Position numbers and translations under genes: made by a program
In this document: piece after piece, positions 24,324 through 33,314 of the stretch
How positions within the stretch are numbered: position 1 is the first letter of the stretch
Layout: each line of letters starts with the position of its first letter
DNA from: Lachnospiraceae bacterium
Lineage (GTDB): Bacteria > Bacillota > Clostridia > Lachnospirales > Lachnospiraceae
NCBI GenBank assembly: GCA_017619615.1
Contig: JAFZRY010000010.1
Location: forward strand, 62,001 to 126,000
DNA length: 64,000 nt
Direction: 5' to 3'
The notes under the pieces: model-generated
Told to the model about the DNA's origin: nothing
Database searches by the model: none
The model's input: only the letters and a program-made list of their open reading frames with translations

Positions 24324-26585
24324 ATGTTCCATATTCTGATCTGTGATGACGAAAAAGACATTGTGAACGCGCTGGTGATATGGCTGACGGATCCGGACTG
24401 CTGCCTGCTTACGGCATCGACCGGCCGCGAGGCGGTGGAGATCGCGCGGCAGGAAGATCTGCAGCTGATCCTTCTGGACATCATGATGCCCCAGGAGGAC
24501 GGCCTGCACGCGATGCAGCGCATCCGGGAGTTTTCCAATGTTCCGATCATCCTGCTCACGGCCAAAAGCCAGGACGAAGATAAAGTCGCGGGCCTCCTGG
24601 CCGGGGCGGACGACTATATTACCAAACCTTTCAATCCGAAAGAAGTACAGGCGCGGGTCCGCTCGCAGCTGCGCCGTTATACGCAGCTGGGCGGCGGCGA
24701 ACCGGATCCCGGCGTCCTCCGTCTGGGCGGGCTCGTTCTGGACGAGCGCTCCAAGAGCGTGACCGTGGACGGGGAGTCCGTGAATCTCACCCGCAAGGAG
24801 TACGACATCCTGAAACTGCTGATGGCGCATCCGGGACAGGTCTTTGCGCCGGCTGAGATCTACCGACGCGTCTGGAAGGAGACGCCGTTCGGCGGGGACA
24901 ACACCGTGGCGGTACACATCCGCCACCTGCGGGAAAAGATCGAGATCGATCCCGGGGATCCGCGGTACGTCCGGCTGGTCTTCGGGCAGGGCTACGTGGC
25001 TGAAAAGGAGGGGAAAAGATTCTCAAGAACAAAAGGCGGAAAAGTTTTGTTTTTCGTGGGATGCGTTCTGTTCGCCACGCTGTTCGCGGCCAGTCTGATC
25101 GTTGTGCTGGAACTGTTCCGATGGAATGCCTTCACGGAGCCGGCAAGAGCCTTCTGGTATCTGACCCATACCGATATCCCTGTCCTGAAAGTGCTCACCC
25201 GGATCCCCTGGGAACACCGTTTTCTGGTCCTGGGATCCTGTCCGCTCTTTCTCCTGGCAGCGGTCTGGTGTTTCGTGCGTCTGATGGCTGCTGCGGGCAG
25301 GCGGCCGGACACGGAGGAACTGTTTCCCGGTCTTACGGCCCGCTGTCCATGGGAAATCGTTCTGGCAGCGGCAGCTGCGGCCGGATATCTCTGGTACCGC
25401 ACCGTGCAATGGCTGCTCCGAAATCTGATCCCGGTCGAAGAGATCCGTAACGGTTTGGAGTTTCTGATCGTCACGCTCGGCCTGACCGCCCTGGGAGTGT
25501 TTGTCTGCATGGATGCGGCGGTGCGGATCAAGGGGAAGACGTTTTCCGACAGCTCGCTGACCGTCCGGCTGTACCGAAAACTTCCGCTGATCTGGAAAAC
25601 GCTGCTGGCGGCAGGGATCGTCCTGTTCCTGCAGGCTTTCCTGTGGGTCTCTCCCTGGAACGCTGACCGGCATTTCCCGCTGGTATTGATCCTTTCCTCC
25701 CTCGCCGTACTGACCGCGGCCGTACTGGCAGTCCGCTCGGCGATCATGCAGCGTTGTCTGGAAAAAGGCGGGCAGGCGCTGGCAGCCGGCGATTATGAAT
25801 ACCGGACAGAAACGAAAGGCCTGACCGGTGCGTACAAAGCGCACGCGGACAACCTGAACCACATCGCGGACGGAATGGAAAAAGCAGTGGAAGAGCGATT
25901 AAAGAGCGAGCGCATGAAGAGCGAACTGATCACGAACGTGACGCATGACCTGAAGACCCCGCTGACCTCTGTAGTCAATTATGCAGCGCTGATCAGCGAA
26001 GAGCCGTGCGAGAACGAAAAGATCAAAGAATATGCCGGAGTGCTGGTACGGCAGGCCGACCGCCTGAAGCATCTGATAGAAGACCTGACCGAAGCGGCGA
26101 ACGCCTCCGCGGGCACGACAGACGTGCAGCTTTCTCCCTGCGATGCGGGCGTCCTGCTCATGCAGGCGGCCGGTGAGTATGAAGAGCGGATGCAGGCGGC
26201 CGGCCTGACGCTGGTGACCGGACAGCCGGAAACGCCGCTCCTGATCCTGGCCGACAGCCGCCGCATGTGGCGCATCTTCGACAACCTGCTGAACAATATC
26301 TGCAAATACGCCCAGCCCGGCACACGCGTCTACCTGCAGCTTTCGCAGTGCGGCAATACCGTGCAGACCGTTTTCAAAAACACCTCTCGCGAACCCCTGA
26401 ACCTGAGCCCCGACGAACTACTGGAGCGTTTCGTCCGCGGCGACGCCTCCCGCTCCACGGATGGGAGCGGTCTCGGCCTCTCCATCGCAGAGAGCCTCGC
26501 CAAACTCCAGGGCGGCACCCTGACGCTGGAAACCGACGGCGACCTGTTCAAAGCCACGCTGACCTTCCCGGTGTACAAACAATAA
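24324..26585 (+). CDS. Response regulator fused to its membrane histidine kinase
   Basis: One 753-residue frame contains a complete OmpR/VanR-type regulator followed by a complete VanS-type kinase. Residues 1-115: receiver domain with the DDE pocket, phospho-acceptor Asp52 in LLLDIMMP and Lys101. About 128-230: winged-helix DNA-binding domain (LTRKEYDILKLLMAHPGQVF, then NTVAVHIRHLREKIE). About 242-465: six likely membrane segments. About 470-750: kinase with the H-box NVTHDLKTPLTS (His541), N-box NLLNNICKYA and G-box GSGLGLSIAE. These are normally two genes. A good internal SD (AGGAGGGG at 25007-25013) survives at the junction but no start codon follows it at a useful distance. No stop or frameshift is visible. 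RBS AAGGAG. Confidence 0.9.
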   Translation: MFHILICDDEKDIVNALVIWLTDPDCCLLTASTGREAVEIARQEDLQLILLDIMMPQEDGLHAMQRIREFSNVPIILLTAKSQDEDKVAGLLAGADDYITKPFNPKEVQARVRSQLRRYTQLGGGEPDPGVLRLGGLVLDERSKSVTVDGESVNLTRKEYDILKLLMAHPGQVFAPAEIYRRVWKETPFGGDNTVAVHIRHLREKIEIDPGDPRYVRLVFGQGYVAEKEGKRFSRTKGGKVLFFVGCVLFATLFAASLIVVLELFRWNAFTEPARAFWYLTHTDIPVLKVLTRIPWEHRFLVLGSCPLFLLAAVWCFVRLMAAAGRRPDTEELFPGLTARCPWEIVLAAAAAAGYLWYRTVQWLLRNLIPVEEIRNGLEFLIVTLGLTALGVFVCMDAAVRIKGKTFSDSSLTVRLYRKLPLIWKTLLAAGIVLFLQAFLWVSPWNADRHFPLVLILSSLAVLTAAVLAVRSAIMQRCLEKGGQALAAGDYEYRTETKGLTGAYKAHADNLNHIADGMEKAVEERLKSERMKSELITNVTHDLKTPLTSVVNYAALISEEPCENEKIKEYAGVLVRQADRLKHLIEDLTEAANASAGTTDVQLSPCDAGVLLMQAAGEYEERMQAAGLTLVTGQPETPLLILADSRRMWRIFDNLLNNICKYAQPGTRVYLQLSQCGNTVQTVFKNTSREPLNLSPDELLERFVRGDASRSTDGSGLGLSIAESLAKLQGGTLTLETDGDLFKATLTFPVYKQ

Positions 26586-26587
26586 AA

Positions 26588-26650
26588 ATCTGACAAAGGA
26601 ACCGTCCCCCTGTCAGATTTCCTGACAGGGGGACGGTTCCTTTGTCAGAT
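26588..26650. repeat. Perfect 29-bp inverted repeat (dispersed element, full copy)
   Basis: Arms 26588-26616 and 26622-26650 are perfect reverse complements around the loop ATTTC. The core is GGAACCGTCCCCCTGTCAG. It lies two bases after the stop of the fused regulator-kinase and 15 bp from the end of the convergent XRE gene. There is no T-run. Single-arm relatives are at 7573-7599 and 50749-50777. Confidence 0.95.
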
Positions 26651-26664
26651 AGTCGGTCAGTGTC

Positions 26665-27429
26665 TTACCGTTTTTTATACAGCACCAGCTCCGGATCCGC
26701 GCCGCCTTCGCGGTACGTGCAGATCAGGATGAAGTCCATGTTGGCCAGGACGCCGAAGCAGCGGTCGCCGCCGAATTCGGACTCCAGCTGGGTGCCCAGA
26801 TAGGTCGTCTGATCGTTCAGGAACTTCACTTTCGCGCCGCCGGGGAGCGGATACTCCAGGTTCACGAAGCTGCCGACCAGGGCGTTCAGTTTCTCTACGC
26901 GGGGCATGCCTTCGATCTGCAGGGCGTTGATCTCGTCGACCAGCTGCTGCTTGAAGGCTTCGAACTGGCCGTCGTCGCTGAGTTCCTCGTAGCGCTTCCA
27001 GTAATCCAACTGCGGCAGCACCTGCTTCATGTACGCGCGGGCCTGCTCTTCGGTGAAGCCTTCGCCGGCCATGTGGCCGACGCAGACGTCGATCAGGTCG
27101 TCCATGTTGTGGTAGGTGTAGGTCCCGTCGGCGTAGCACCACTGGCAGTACTGCTCGTTGATCGAGCCGTCCTGATTATGGCTCAGGATCGAATCTTCCA
27201 GCGGCATGCCGCAGCACTGGCAGATCAGCTGATGCGGCGAGCCGAGCAGGGTGTTGATCGAAACGTGGAACAGGTTCGAGAGCAGTTTCAACGTCTCCGT
27301 GTTCGGCACGGTCTCGCCGTTTTCCCAGCGCGATACCGCCTGCCGGGTCACGAAAACCTTTGCGGCCAGGTCGTCCTGCGACAGGCCGTTTTTTATTCTG
27401 AGTTCATGCAATACTTCTTGTGCAGTCAT
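26665..27429 (-). CDS. XRE regulator fused to a zinc-ribbon domain
   Basis: A 254-residue protein. Residues 1-62 are a Cro/C1 helix-turn-helix (NGLSQDDLAAKVFVTRQAVS then RWENGETVPN). Residues 70-150 are a putative zinc-ribbon domain (ICQCCGMPLEDS, YCQWCYADG). A C-terminal domain (EYPLPGGAKVKFLNDQTTYL and FGVLANMDFILICTYREGG) is unassigned. The CxxC pairs suggest metal binding. This domain pair is widespread in gut Clostridia but its target genes are unknown. RBS GGGAGG. It is read convergently to the fused regulator-kinase, with the inverted repeat between them. Confidence 0.85.
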   Translation of the reverse strand: MTAQEVLHELRIKNGLSQDDLAAKVFVTRQAVSRWENGETVPNTETLKLLSNLFHVSINTLLGSPHQLICQCCGMPLEDSILSHNQDGSINEQYCQWCYADGTYTYHNMDDLIDVCVGHMAGEGFTEEQARAYMKQVLPQLDYWKRYEELSDDGQFEAFKQQLVDEINALQIEGMPRVEKLNALVGSFVNLEYPLPGGAKVKFLNDQTTYLGTQLESEFGGDRCFGVLANMDFILICTYREGGADPELVLYKKR

Positions 27430-27520
27430 ACTGATACCTCCCTGTCTGGGACCGATTATAATACAGTTGTGCCAGTAAAGTCACGCAACCTGCTGTTGCT
27501 TCCGCACGGAAGCGCTTCTG

Positions 27521-28456
27521 TCAATGCAGGAGAGCGGCCATGTCTTCCGGCATTGGCGCGGTAAAGGAAAGCGGCAGCCCGCTTTCGGGATGGACGAAGG
27601 AAAGCGACGCCGCTTGCAGTGCGTGGCGGGAGAGCAGAGGGGAGAAACGTTCGTTCACGGCCGGGTCGCCGTACAGGGGATCGCCCAGCAGCGGGTGGCC
27701 GATTGCGGCCATGTGCGCGCGGATCTGATGCGTCCGGCCGCTGCCGAGCCGCAGCCGCAGGAGAGAATACCCGGAAAAGTTCTGCAGGGCCGTATAAAAC
27801 GTCTGCGCCGGCAGTCCTTCCGGGTCCGGCTCCATGCGGACGATCCGGCTTTCGGGATCGCGCACGGGACTCAGCGGCAGACAGACCGCCGATTCCTCCG
27901 AAGAGGCCGGCAGCACGCCGCTCACCAGCGCCAGATATTCTTTCCCAAAGGCCCCGCGGGCCTTTTCTTTCCGCAGTTTCTCTGCCGCTGCCGCGTTTTT
28001 GGCGCACACCACCAGACCGCTGGTGTCTTTGTCCAGCCGCCCGACAAAGTGCACGCGCGCAGCAGGCGCCGTTTCATCCAGATAAGCGCGCAGCCGGTTC
28101 GCCAGCGTGTCCGCGCGGTGGCCGCCGGCCGGATGCATGACCAGCCCCGCGGGCTTGTTCACGACCAGCAGGCAGTCATCCTCGTAAACGATCAAAAACT
28201 GCAGCCCCCCGTCAGTTTCGCAGGGCTGCAGTTTTTCCGTACGGGCGGCGGGATCGTCACGCAGGACCTCCACCCGGTCGCCTGCATGCAGAATCGTCGT
28301 GGTCCTCGCTTTTTTTCCGTTCACGAGGATCCCTTCCGGTGCGAATTTGAGCGAGCGGATGCGCGCGCCGGAAAGCGCCAGCCGCCTGCGCAGCAGCTGT
28401 TCCACGGTGCGGCTGGCCTCTTCGGAAGTGATCTCAACGGCAAGATAAGCACTCAT
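27521..28456 (-). CDS. RluA-family pseudouridine synthase
   Basis: A 311-residue RNA pseudouridine synthase. It has an N-terminal S4-like RNA-binding segment (LLRRRLALSGARIRSLKFAP), then the catalytic domain with VVNKPAGLVMHPAGGH, the catalytic Asp in FVGRLDKDTSGLVV and the C-terminal GRTHQIRAHMAAIGHPLLGD. Members modify 23S rRNA or tRNA; the site cannot be deduced. It is the last gene of a five-gene minus-strand operon, starting three bases after the ATP-grasp stop. Its link to the others may be only positional. Confidence 0.93.
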   Translation of the reverse strand: MSAYLAVEITSEEASRTVEQLLRRRLALSGARIRSLKFAPEGILVNGKKARTTTILHAGDRVEVLRDDPAARTEKLQPCETDGGLQFLIVYEDDCLLVVNKPAGLVMHPAGGHRADTLANRLRAYLDETAPAARVHFVGRLDKDTSGLVVCAKNAAAAEKLRKEKARGAFGKEYLALVSGVLPASSEESAVCLPLSPVRDPESRIVRMEPDPEGLPAQTFYTALQNFSGYSLLRLRLGSGRTHQIRAHMAAIGHPLLGDPLYGDPAVNERFSPLLSRHALQAASLSFVHPESGLPLSFTAPMPEDMAALLH

Positions 28457-28459
28457 GGG

Positions 28460-29620
28460 TCAGCACTCTGATTTCTTTCCGCGCACGCGGATCTTCCGCG
28501 GAATATATCGTTTCCGGTTCTCTTCGTCCCGAAGAAAAGCCAGAAAATCATCAGTCTGTTCTCCCCAGAACGGTCCGTGCGCCATCTGATAGACGATGGT
28601 GCCGGGGATATTCAGGTTGTATTCCACGCAGATGATCCGGCCGTTCCCGTCGACTGTCATATCCCACGCGACGACGCCGAAATGCTCGAGATACCGGTGC
28701 CCCTCCTTGACGAGGCTGACGATGTCCTCCCAAAACGGCACTTTGTCCAGTGTTCCGGTAAACGGCCGTCTTTCTCCGGTCAGTGTAAAACTGTGATCCA
28801 TCACCGTGCCGTCTTCTTTTACACCGATCACGTTCATGATTTCCCGGCCGTCGACGCGGGCGATATCCGTGACAGCGCCTTCGATCCCGAAACGGACACA
28901 GGGGACGGCCGCCACGATCTCTTTTCCCTTCCGCCAGGTCGTGATCCGGACGATATTGACGGAACTGCTGTTGAACTGTGCGAAGAACGGGTGCTGGCGG
29001 ATCGCTTTCTCCATGATAAAACTGTCCCAGCCGCGGTAAAGGGCCAGCACATCCGCCAGTTCCTGCTCAGAACTGACAGGATGCAGCTTCACGCCTTTTC
29101 CCTGGTTGGTATCGGCCGCCTTTTTGATCACGACGGTTTCCGGGGGATCCAAACGGCTGAAGACTGCCCGGCAGAAAGCCGCGCAGTCTTCCGGCAGATA
29201 ACAGCGGTGCTCCGCATCGTAATACCGGCCGTCGATCTTTTGCCCGAGCGTTTCCGGAAACCGGAGGACCGGCACGAACCGTTCAAAATAGTTTTTATCC
29301 TGCCAGGCCGCCGTGATCTTCCGGTCGTTATAATACGGATAAATGACGGCATTCGCGAAATTCTGGGGGATATATCTCGGATCCCGGATGCCCGTGAAAT
29401 CATAATACATCTGATACCAGCGGTGATCCTTGAAACGGACGCCGAACCGGGCCCAATAGGAATCGATCTCCCGGATCTCGTCCGGACTGAGCCGGGCCGA
29501 GGGATGCGTCCTGACATAGGCCGCTGCGGCTCCGCCCGCGTTTTTGAAATAACGCCGGTCCCGCCTGCAGTTTTCCAAAGCCTGTTCCAGGCGTTTCCCC
29601 CAAGAGCCTTTTTTACTCAT
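28460..29620 (-). CDS. Sugar-transfer-associated ATP-grasp protein (copy 2)
   Basis: A 386-residue ATP-grasp ligase-like protein. Key parts are TVVIKKAADTNQGKGVKLHP (nucleotide lysine and Gly-rich loop), FAQFNSSSVNIVRITTWRKG and the metal-binding end GVVAWDMTVDGNGRIICVEYNLN. It shares these landmarks with the protein encoded at 15985-17157. Its ATG overlaps the stop of the glutamate-cyclase-like gene (ATGA, 29617-29620). An ATP-grasp ligase next to a D-glutamate-type enzyme could mean an amino acid is being activated and joined, but the acceptor is unknown. Confidence 0.85.
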   Translation of the reverse strand: MSKKGSWGKRLEQALENCRRDRRYFKNAGGAAAAYVRTHPSARLSPDEIREIDSYWARFGVRFKDHRWYQMYYDFTGIRDPRYIPQNFANAVIYPYYNDRKITAAWQDKNYFERFVPVLRFPETLGQKIDGRYYDAEHRCYLPEDCAAFCRAVFSRLDPPETVVIKKAADTNQGKGVKLHPVSSEQELADVLALYRGWDSFIMEKAIRQHPFFAQFNSSSVNIVRITTWRKGKEIVAAVPCVRFGIEGAVTDIARVDGREIMNVIGVKEDGTVMDHSFTLTGERRPFTGTLDKVPFWEDIVSLVKEGHRYLEHFGVVAWDMTVDGNGRIICVEYNLNIPGTIVYQMAHGPFWGEQTDDFLAFLRDEENRKRYIPRKIRVRGKKSEC

Positions 29621-30510
29621 GCGCGGAGCTGCTCCCTGACGTTATTCAGTACGGCCAGATGCACTTCCGGAGGAAGATCGTCCACGGTTTCCTCGATCCG
29701 CGCGGTGCAGCCGTCCGCGCCGCCGGAAATGATCACTGCATGCAGCATCGCCAGCTCCGTTTCCGGAGAAGGAAGAAGATCTTTTTTATGGAGCAGGGAC
29801 AGAAACGCCGCGATGCCCCAGCTCCACCAGTTGGAAACGCCGGACACCAGCGCGATGTCCGCCGGCGCGTCCGCGCAGATGAGCTCCCCGAGCGGCACGC
29901 GCTCCTCGATCAGCGGCCGGAGGGCGCCCATGCCCAGTTCGTTGCCGCCGTCCCCGACGGAGATCACCTCTGCGCCGCAGCGGCGCGCGGTCTCCAGGAT
30001 GCAGTCCGCATCCGTGATCATGGGATCGATCACCCCGCCCCGCATGTTGTGGAAATGCCCGTCCCTTGCCTTGCCCGGCCGCTCCAGCGTGATCAGATGC
30101 GTCGGAGAAAACTCCGCGAACAGTTCCTCCAGAAACGGTTCCTGTCCGTCTTCCGGGATCATTTCCGGCGCCGCAGAACAGCCCCGGGCCCGCATGGCGG
30201 CCTCCAGCTGGCGGAAGCACGTCCGGTCCGTCAGGACCCTGACGGCCGTTCCTGTCTGTTCCAGCGCCCACGCGATATTCGCAAGCCCCGAAGGCCCGTC
30301 CGTCTCTCCGACGACCGTTCCGTCCGGAAGCCGCACCGGGAACCCGGTGAGAAGCACGGCGCGCGGGACCTGCTCAAGCGATTGCAGGAGAGCGCTCACA
30401 GGAGTCGTGATCTCGCCTTTAAGCAGACCCCGTCCTCCGGGGTCTGTCTGTACCGCTTTCGCGATCTTGTTTCCAATTGTTTCCCATTGCAGGGTCTGCC
30501 TTTTTGTCAT
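29617..30510 (-). CDS. DUF4392 / D-glutamate cyclase-like protein
   Basis: A 297-residue protein of the DUF4392 (glutamate cyclase-like) family. Relatives convert D-glutamate to 5-oxo-D-proline or act on similar compounds. Family segments include LLTGFPVRLPDGTVVGETDG, LERPGKARDGHFHNMRG, ISVGDGGNELGMG and SGVSNWWSWGIAAFLSLL. The ATG overlaps the stop of the Cys-tailed membrane protein (30507-30510), and its own stop overlaps the ATP-grasp start, so all are translationally coupled. The reaction in this host is unproven. Confidence 0.8.
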   Translation of the reverse strand: MTKRQTLQWETIGNKIAKAVQTDPGGRGLLKGEITTPVSALLQSLEQVPRAVLLTGFPVRLPDGTVVGETDGPSGLANIAWALEQTGTAVRVLTDRTCFRQLEAAMRARGCSAAPEMIPEDGQEPFLEELFAEFSPTHLITLERPGKARDGHFHNMRGGVIDPMITDADCILETARRCGAEVISVGDGGNELGMGALRPLIEERVPLGELICADAPADIALVSGVSNWWSWGIAAFLSLLHKKDLLPSPETELAMLHAVIISGGADGCTARIEETVDDLPPEVHLAVLNNVREQLRA

Positions 30511-31853
30511 GCTTCTTTCCTCTTGCTTTCGACCTTCACCCGTCCGTCATGGATGCTCGTCTTAAAGAAATCCTTCACGGAGCACCCCGCGCGGCCGGAC
30601 GACGCGCAGGCGCATGCACAGGCGCACGACGACGCGCAGGCGCACGACGACGCGCAGGACGAGACGCATGCGCAGGACGAGCGGTGCGACCCGCCGCCCG
30701 AACGCGTCCCGCCGGACCGGGTACCGCCGGACCGGGTACCGCCGGAGCGCGGCCGGCTGACCGGGATATTGACCACGTTGACGCGGATATACGTATTCGG
30801 GGAATCGCCGTACCGGTAAGTGCCGTTCAGCGTATATTTTTCGGGCTTTTCGATCTGGCTTTCCTCCACGATCTCCTTGCTCTTGATCATGCTGCGGCCG
30901 CAGTACGGGCAGTTGTCCTTGCCTTCCTCGCGCGCGGAGCCGCAGCTGGGGCAGTTGTCGTAGTATTCGATCTTCGTGCGTGTGATCTTTTTCTCGGTCG
31001 CGGTCTCCGTGCCGAAGCCCGTGCCGCCGGCGACCCATTTGATGAACTTGACGATCAGGACGATCGGACCGATGATAAAACCGAGTACGACCGCCAGCCC
31101 AAACAGTCCGCCGATGATCTCAAAAAACGTGTTGAACCCGCTTTTGCTGCCGCCGTTGCCGCCGCCGTTCCCGCCGTTCCCGGTCGGCATGACCGGATCG
31201 ACGCTGCCGCCGCCCTTGCTGGACTGACGGTCTTCATCAAAACCGAAGGCGTCGTTCGGATACGTCACGCTCATGGTGAAGCGTTCCCCGGGAGAAAGCT
31301 GCTTGCTGAAGACCAGGTATTCGTCGTCCATCGTGCAGTCGGGCTGCCACGCCCCCGCCTGGACCGAGTTCCAGCGGATCACCAGCTCGTCGACGGTGAA
31401 ATCGTCGAACCAGGCCGGCGTGAACGTATAGACCGTCTCGCCCGCCGTATATTTGTCGATCTGGTACATGTGGTCCTGCTTCATCGAAAACTCGAACGTG
31501 ACCACCTCGTTTTTGCCGTAGCCGCGGTCCAGATAGATCGCGAGCTTGCTGCCGTTGTCCTCGATCCTCTTGATCGTATCGCTCAGCGGCTCGATGTTTT
31601 CGTGATATTTGTTCGGGACGCCCAGATCCACCCATTCGAGTTTTTCCGAGCCGCCGCCGTCGTACAGGACCTTCCACTCGATGTGATAGACCATGCTCAG
31701 GGAAGCGTCCTCGTTTACGTCCACCGTGACCGTAAAATTCAGGATCTCATCCGTCGCCGCCGCCTGCGCGGGCACCGCCGAAAACAGGAGGCCGAACACC
31801 AGCACCGCCGCCAGCAGCAGAAGACTGACGGACTTTTTCACTGCTTTTCTCAT
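30507..31853 (-). CDS. Secreted membrane protein (DUF2207-like) with zinc ribbon and ten-cysteine tail
   Basis: About 448 residues from ATG 31853 (RBS AAGGAGG). Order: signal peptide (VSLLLLAAVLVFGLLFSAVPAQAAA); an extracellular beta-rich domain of ~200 residues resembling DUF2207; a Gly/Asn-rich linker; a membrane segment (GLFGLAVVLGFIIGPIVLIV); a zinc ribbon CPSCG...CPYCG; a repeat of SGGTR units; and a tail with ten cysteines in SSCACVSSCASSCACA and following CACACACASSGRAGC, ending in a basic segment. The stop of the radical SAM gene overlaps its start (TGATG). The tail is the natural candidate substrate for that enzyme. Confidence 0.82.
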   Translation of the reverse strand: MRKAVKKSVSLLLLAAVLVFGLLFSAVPAQAAATDEILNFTVTVDVNEDASLSMVYHIEWKVLYDGGGSEKLEWVDLGVPNKYHENIEPLSDTIKRIEDNGSKLAIYLDRGYGKNEVVTFEFSMKQDHMYQIDKYTAGETVYTFTPAWFDDFTVDELVIRWNSVQAGAWQPDCTMDDEYLVFSKQLSPGERFTMSVTYPNDAFGFDEDRQSSKGGGSVDPVMPTGNGGNGGGNGGSKSGFNTFFEIIGGLFGLAVVLGFIIGPIVLIVKFIKWVAGGTGFGTETATEKKITRTKIEYYDNCPSCGSAREEGKDNCPYCGRSMIKSKEIVEESQIEKPEKYTLNGTYRYGDSPNTYIRVNVVNIPVSRPRSGGTRSGGTRSGGTRSGGGSHRSSCACVSSCASSCACASSCACACACASSGRAGCSVKDFFKTSIHDGRVKVESKRKEA

Positions 31854-33250
31854 CAGCAATACCTCCTTAACGGACACTCGCCCGTCATTTCGGACGAATA
31901 GTTGCGGCGTTCCACGCACTTCGCGCTGTCCCAGATCGACGCCCAGTCATCCGTCAGCATATTGCCGAGCGGGGCGTCGGACAGCCAGCTCTGGCACGGG
32001 ACGACGTTGCCGCCCGGCGTGACGGCCATGTTCGACAGGCACGCGCCGCACGACGGCGAAGGAATGTTCAGTTCCTCAAACACTCCCTGCGGGATCCATC
32101 CGGGCGACGTGAACGCGATCTCCATCCCGTTCGCGTGGCAGTACGCGACCGCTTCGCGCAGGACCTGTTCCAGTTCCCCGCTGGTCAGCTGCAGTCGTTC
32201 GGACGCTTCGCCCGCCGCGTTCCCGGTCGTGATGAGCCCGGAGCACGTCACGTAGATCACGCCCAGATCATGCAGATATTCCAGTGTCTTCACGTAATCC
32301 CGGTTCAGCGTGCACAGCGGTGTGTTGATACTGACGGAAAGTCTTTCCGCCAGCGCGTTCCGGATGCCCGCCGCCGTATTTTCGAACTGCGGCGCCCCGA
32401 CCAGCTTGTTGTGCACGGCCGGATCGGCCGAATAAAACGTGATCTGCACGCTGTCCAGCTCCGCCTCGTGCAGCTTTTTGCAGTACTCCGGCGTCAGCTT
32501 GATCCCGTTCGTGTTCAGCCGCGAAATGAACCAGCGTGCGTACCGGACCAGCTCGAACAGGTCCTCGCGCATCGTCGGCTCGCCGCCCGTGAACGTCACC
32601 TGCGGGATGCCGGCCGCGCGGCACTTGTCCAGGATCTTCTTCCAGTCCTCCGTGGACAGCTCCGCCTCGTCGGACAGCACCTGCCCCGCCGCGTAGCAGT
32701 GCACGCATTTCTGATTGCAGTGCCACTGCCCGTTCTTCGTCATCGCGCTGACCATCACGTCCATGCGGTGCGGCGCGTTCATGTATTCCGCGTACTCGCC
32801 GATGCTCATGTAGTGGACGTCGGTCGTGACTTCCTCGCGGTACGCGATCTGCTTCATCGTGGTGAAGACCCGGCCGATGCTGTCCAGGATGCGCTTCTTA
32901 GAGAAAATCGGGATGATCTGCTTCACGTTGTCCGCAGCCTTGTTCAGGATGCTCTGCACGTCTGCGTCCCCGATCTCTTTCCCGTCATACTTGTTCGTCT
33001 CGCGGATCAGCTCCGCCAGCATCACCGCCGACGCGAAATTGACCGGCACGACGTCGGTCCCGTTCACGATCGCCACGCTCGGATTCAGCGCGTCCTCCTC
33101 TTTCTTCGGCGGGATCAGATGGATCCGGATCACGCCCGGCCCGTCCGGATTCAGCGTCGTATGCAGGACCTCGTTGAACGTGGAGTCCATGTACGCCTGG
33201 ATCCGTTGGACTGTCTTGGTTTTACGAAACAGTTTCGGAATGGGAATCAT
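31853..33250 (-). CDS. Radical SAM/SPASM-like protein (first gene of five-gene operon)
   Basis: A 465-residue radical SAM protein. About 175 N-terminal residues without a known motif precede the cluster site CNQKCVHC (C178, C182, C185) and FTGGEPTMRED. Auxiliary-cluster cysteines follow near the end in SPSCGACLSN, GGNVVPCQSW and GECPLRRYC. The SPASM-like end is typical of enzymes that modify peptides or proteins. The next gene starts inside its stop codon and encodes a membrane protein with a cysteine-rich tail, suggesting a matched enzyme-substrate pair. The reaction cannot be named from sequence alone. RBS GGGGG before ATG 33250. Confidence 0.88.
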   Translation of the reverse strand: MIPIPKLFRKTKTVQRIQAYMDSTFNEVLHTTLNPDGPGVIRIHLIPPKKEEDALNPSVAIVNGTDVVPVNFASAVMLAELIRETNKYDGKEIGDADVQSILNKAADNVKQIIPIFSKKRILDSIGRVFTTMKQIAYREEVTTDVHYMSIGEYAEYMNAPHRMDVMVSAMTKNGQWHCNQKCVHCYAAGQVLSDEAELSTEDWKKILDKCRAAGIPQVTFTGGEPTMREDLFELVRYARWFISRLNTNGIKLTPEYCKKLHEAELDSVQITFYSADPAVHNKLVGAPQFENTAAGIRNALAERLSVSINTPLCTLNRDYVKTLEYLHDLGVIYVTCSGLITTGNAAGEASERLQLTSGELEQVLREAVAYCHANGMEIAFTSPGWIPQGVFEELNIPSPSCGACLSNMAVTPGGNVVPCQSWLSDAPLGNMLTDDWASIWDSAKCVERRNYSSEMTGECPLRRYC

Positions 33251-33314
33251 AATTACCCCCTGTCGCTTTTTTGGGATTACTCTTTATTATTATATAAAAT
33301 TATTCCGCCGGTGT

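Noticed and set aside
30590..30760. The cysteine tail of the membrane protein as a CRISPR-like or satellite array.
   Set aside because: The short repeats are in frame, irregular and explained by Ser/Ala/Cys codons; there are no spacers.
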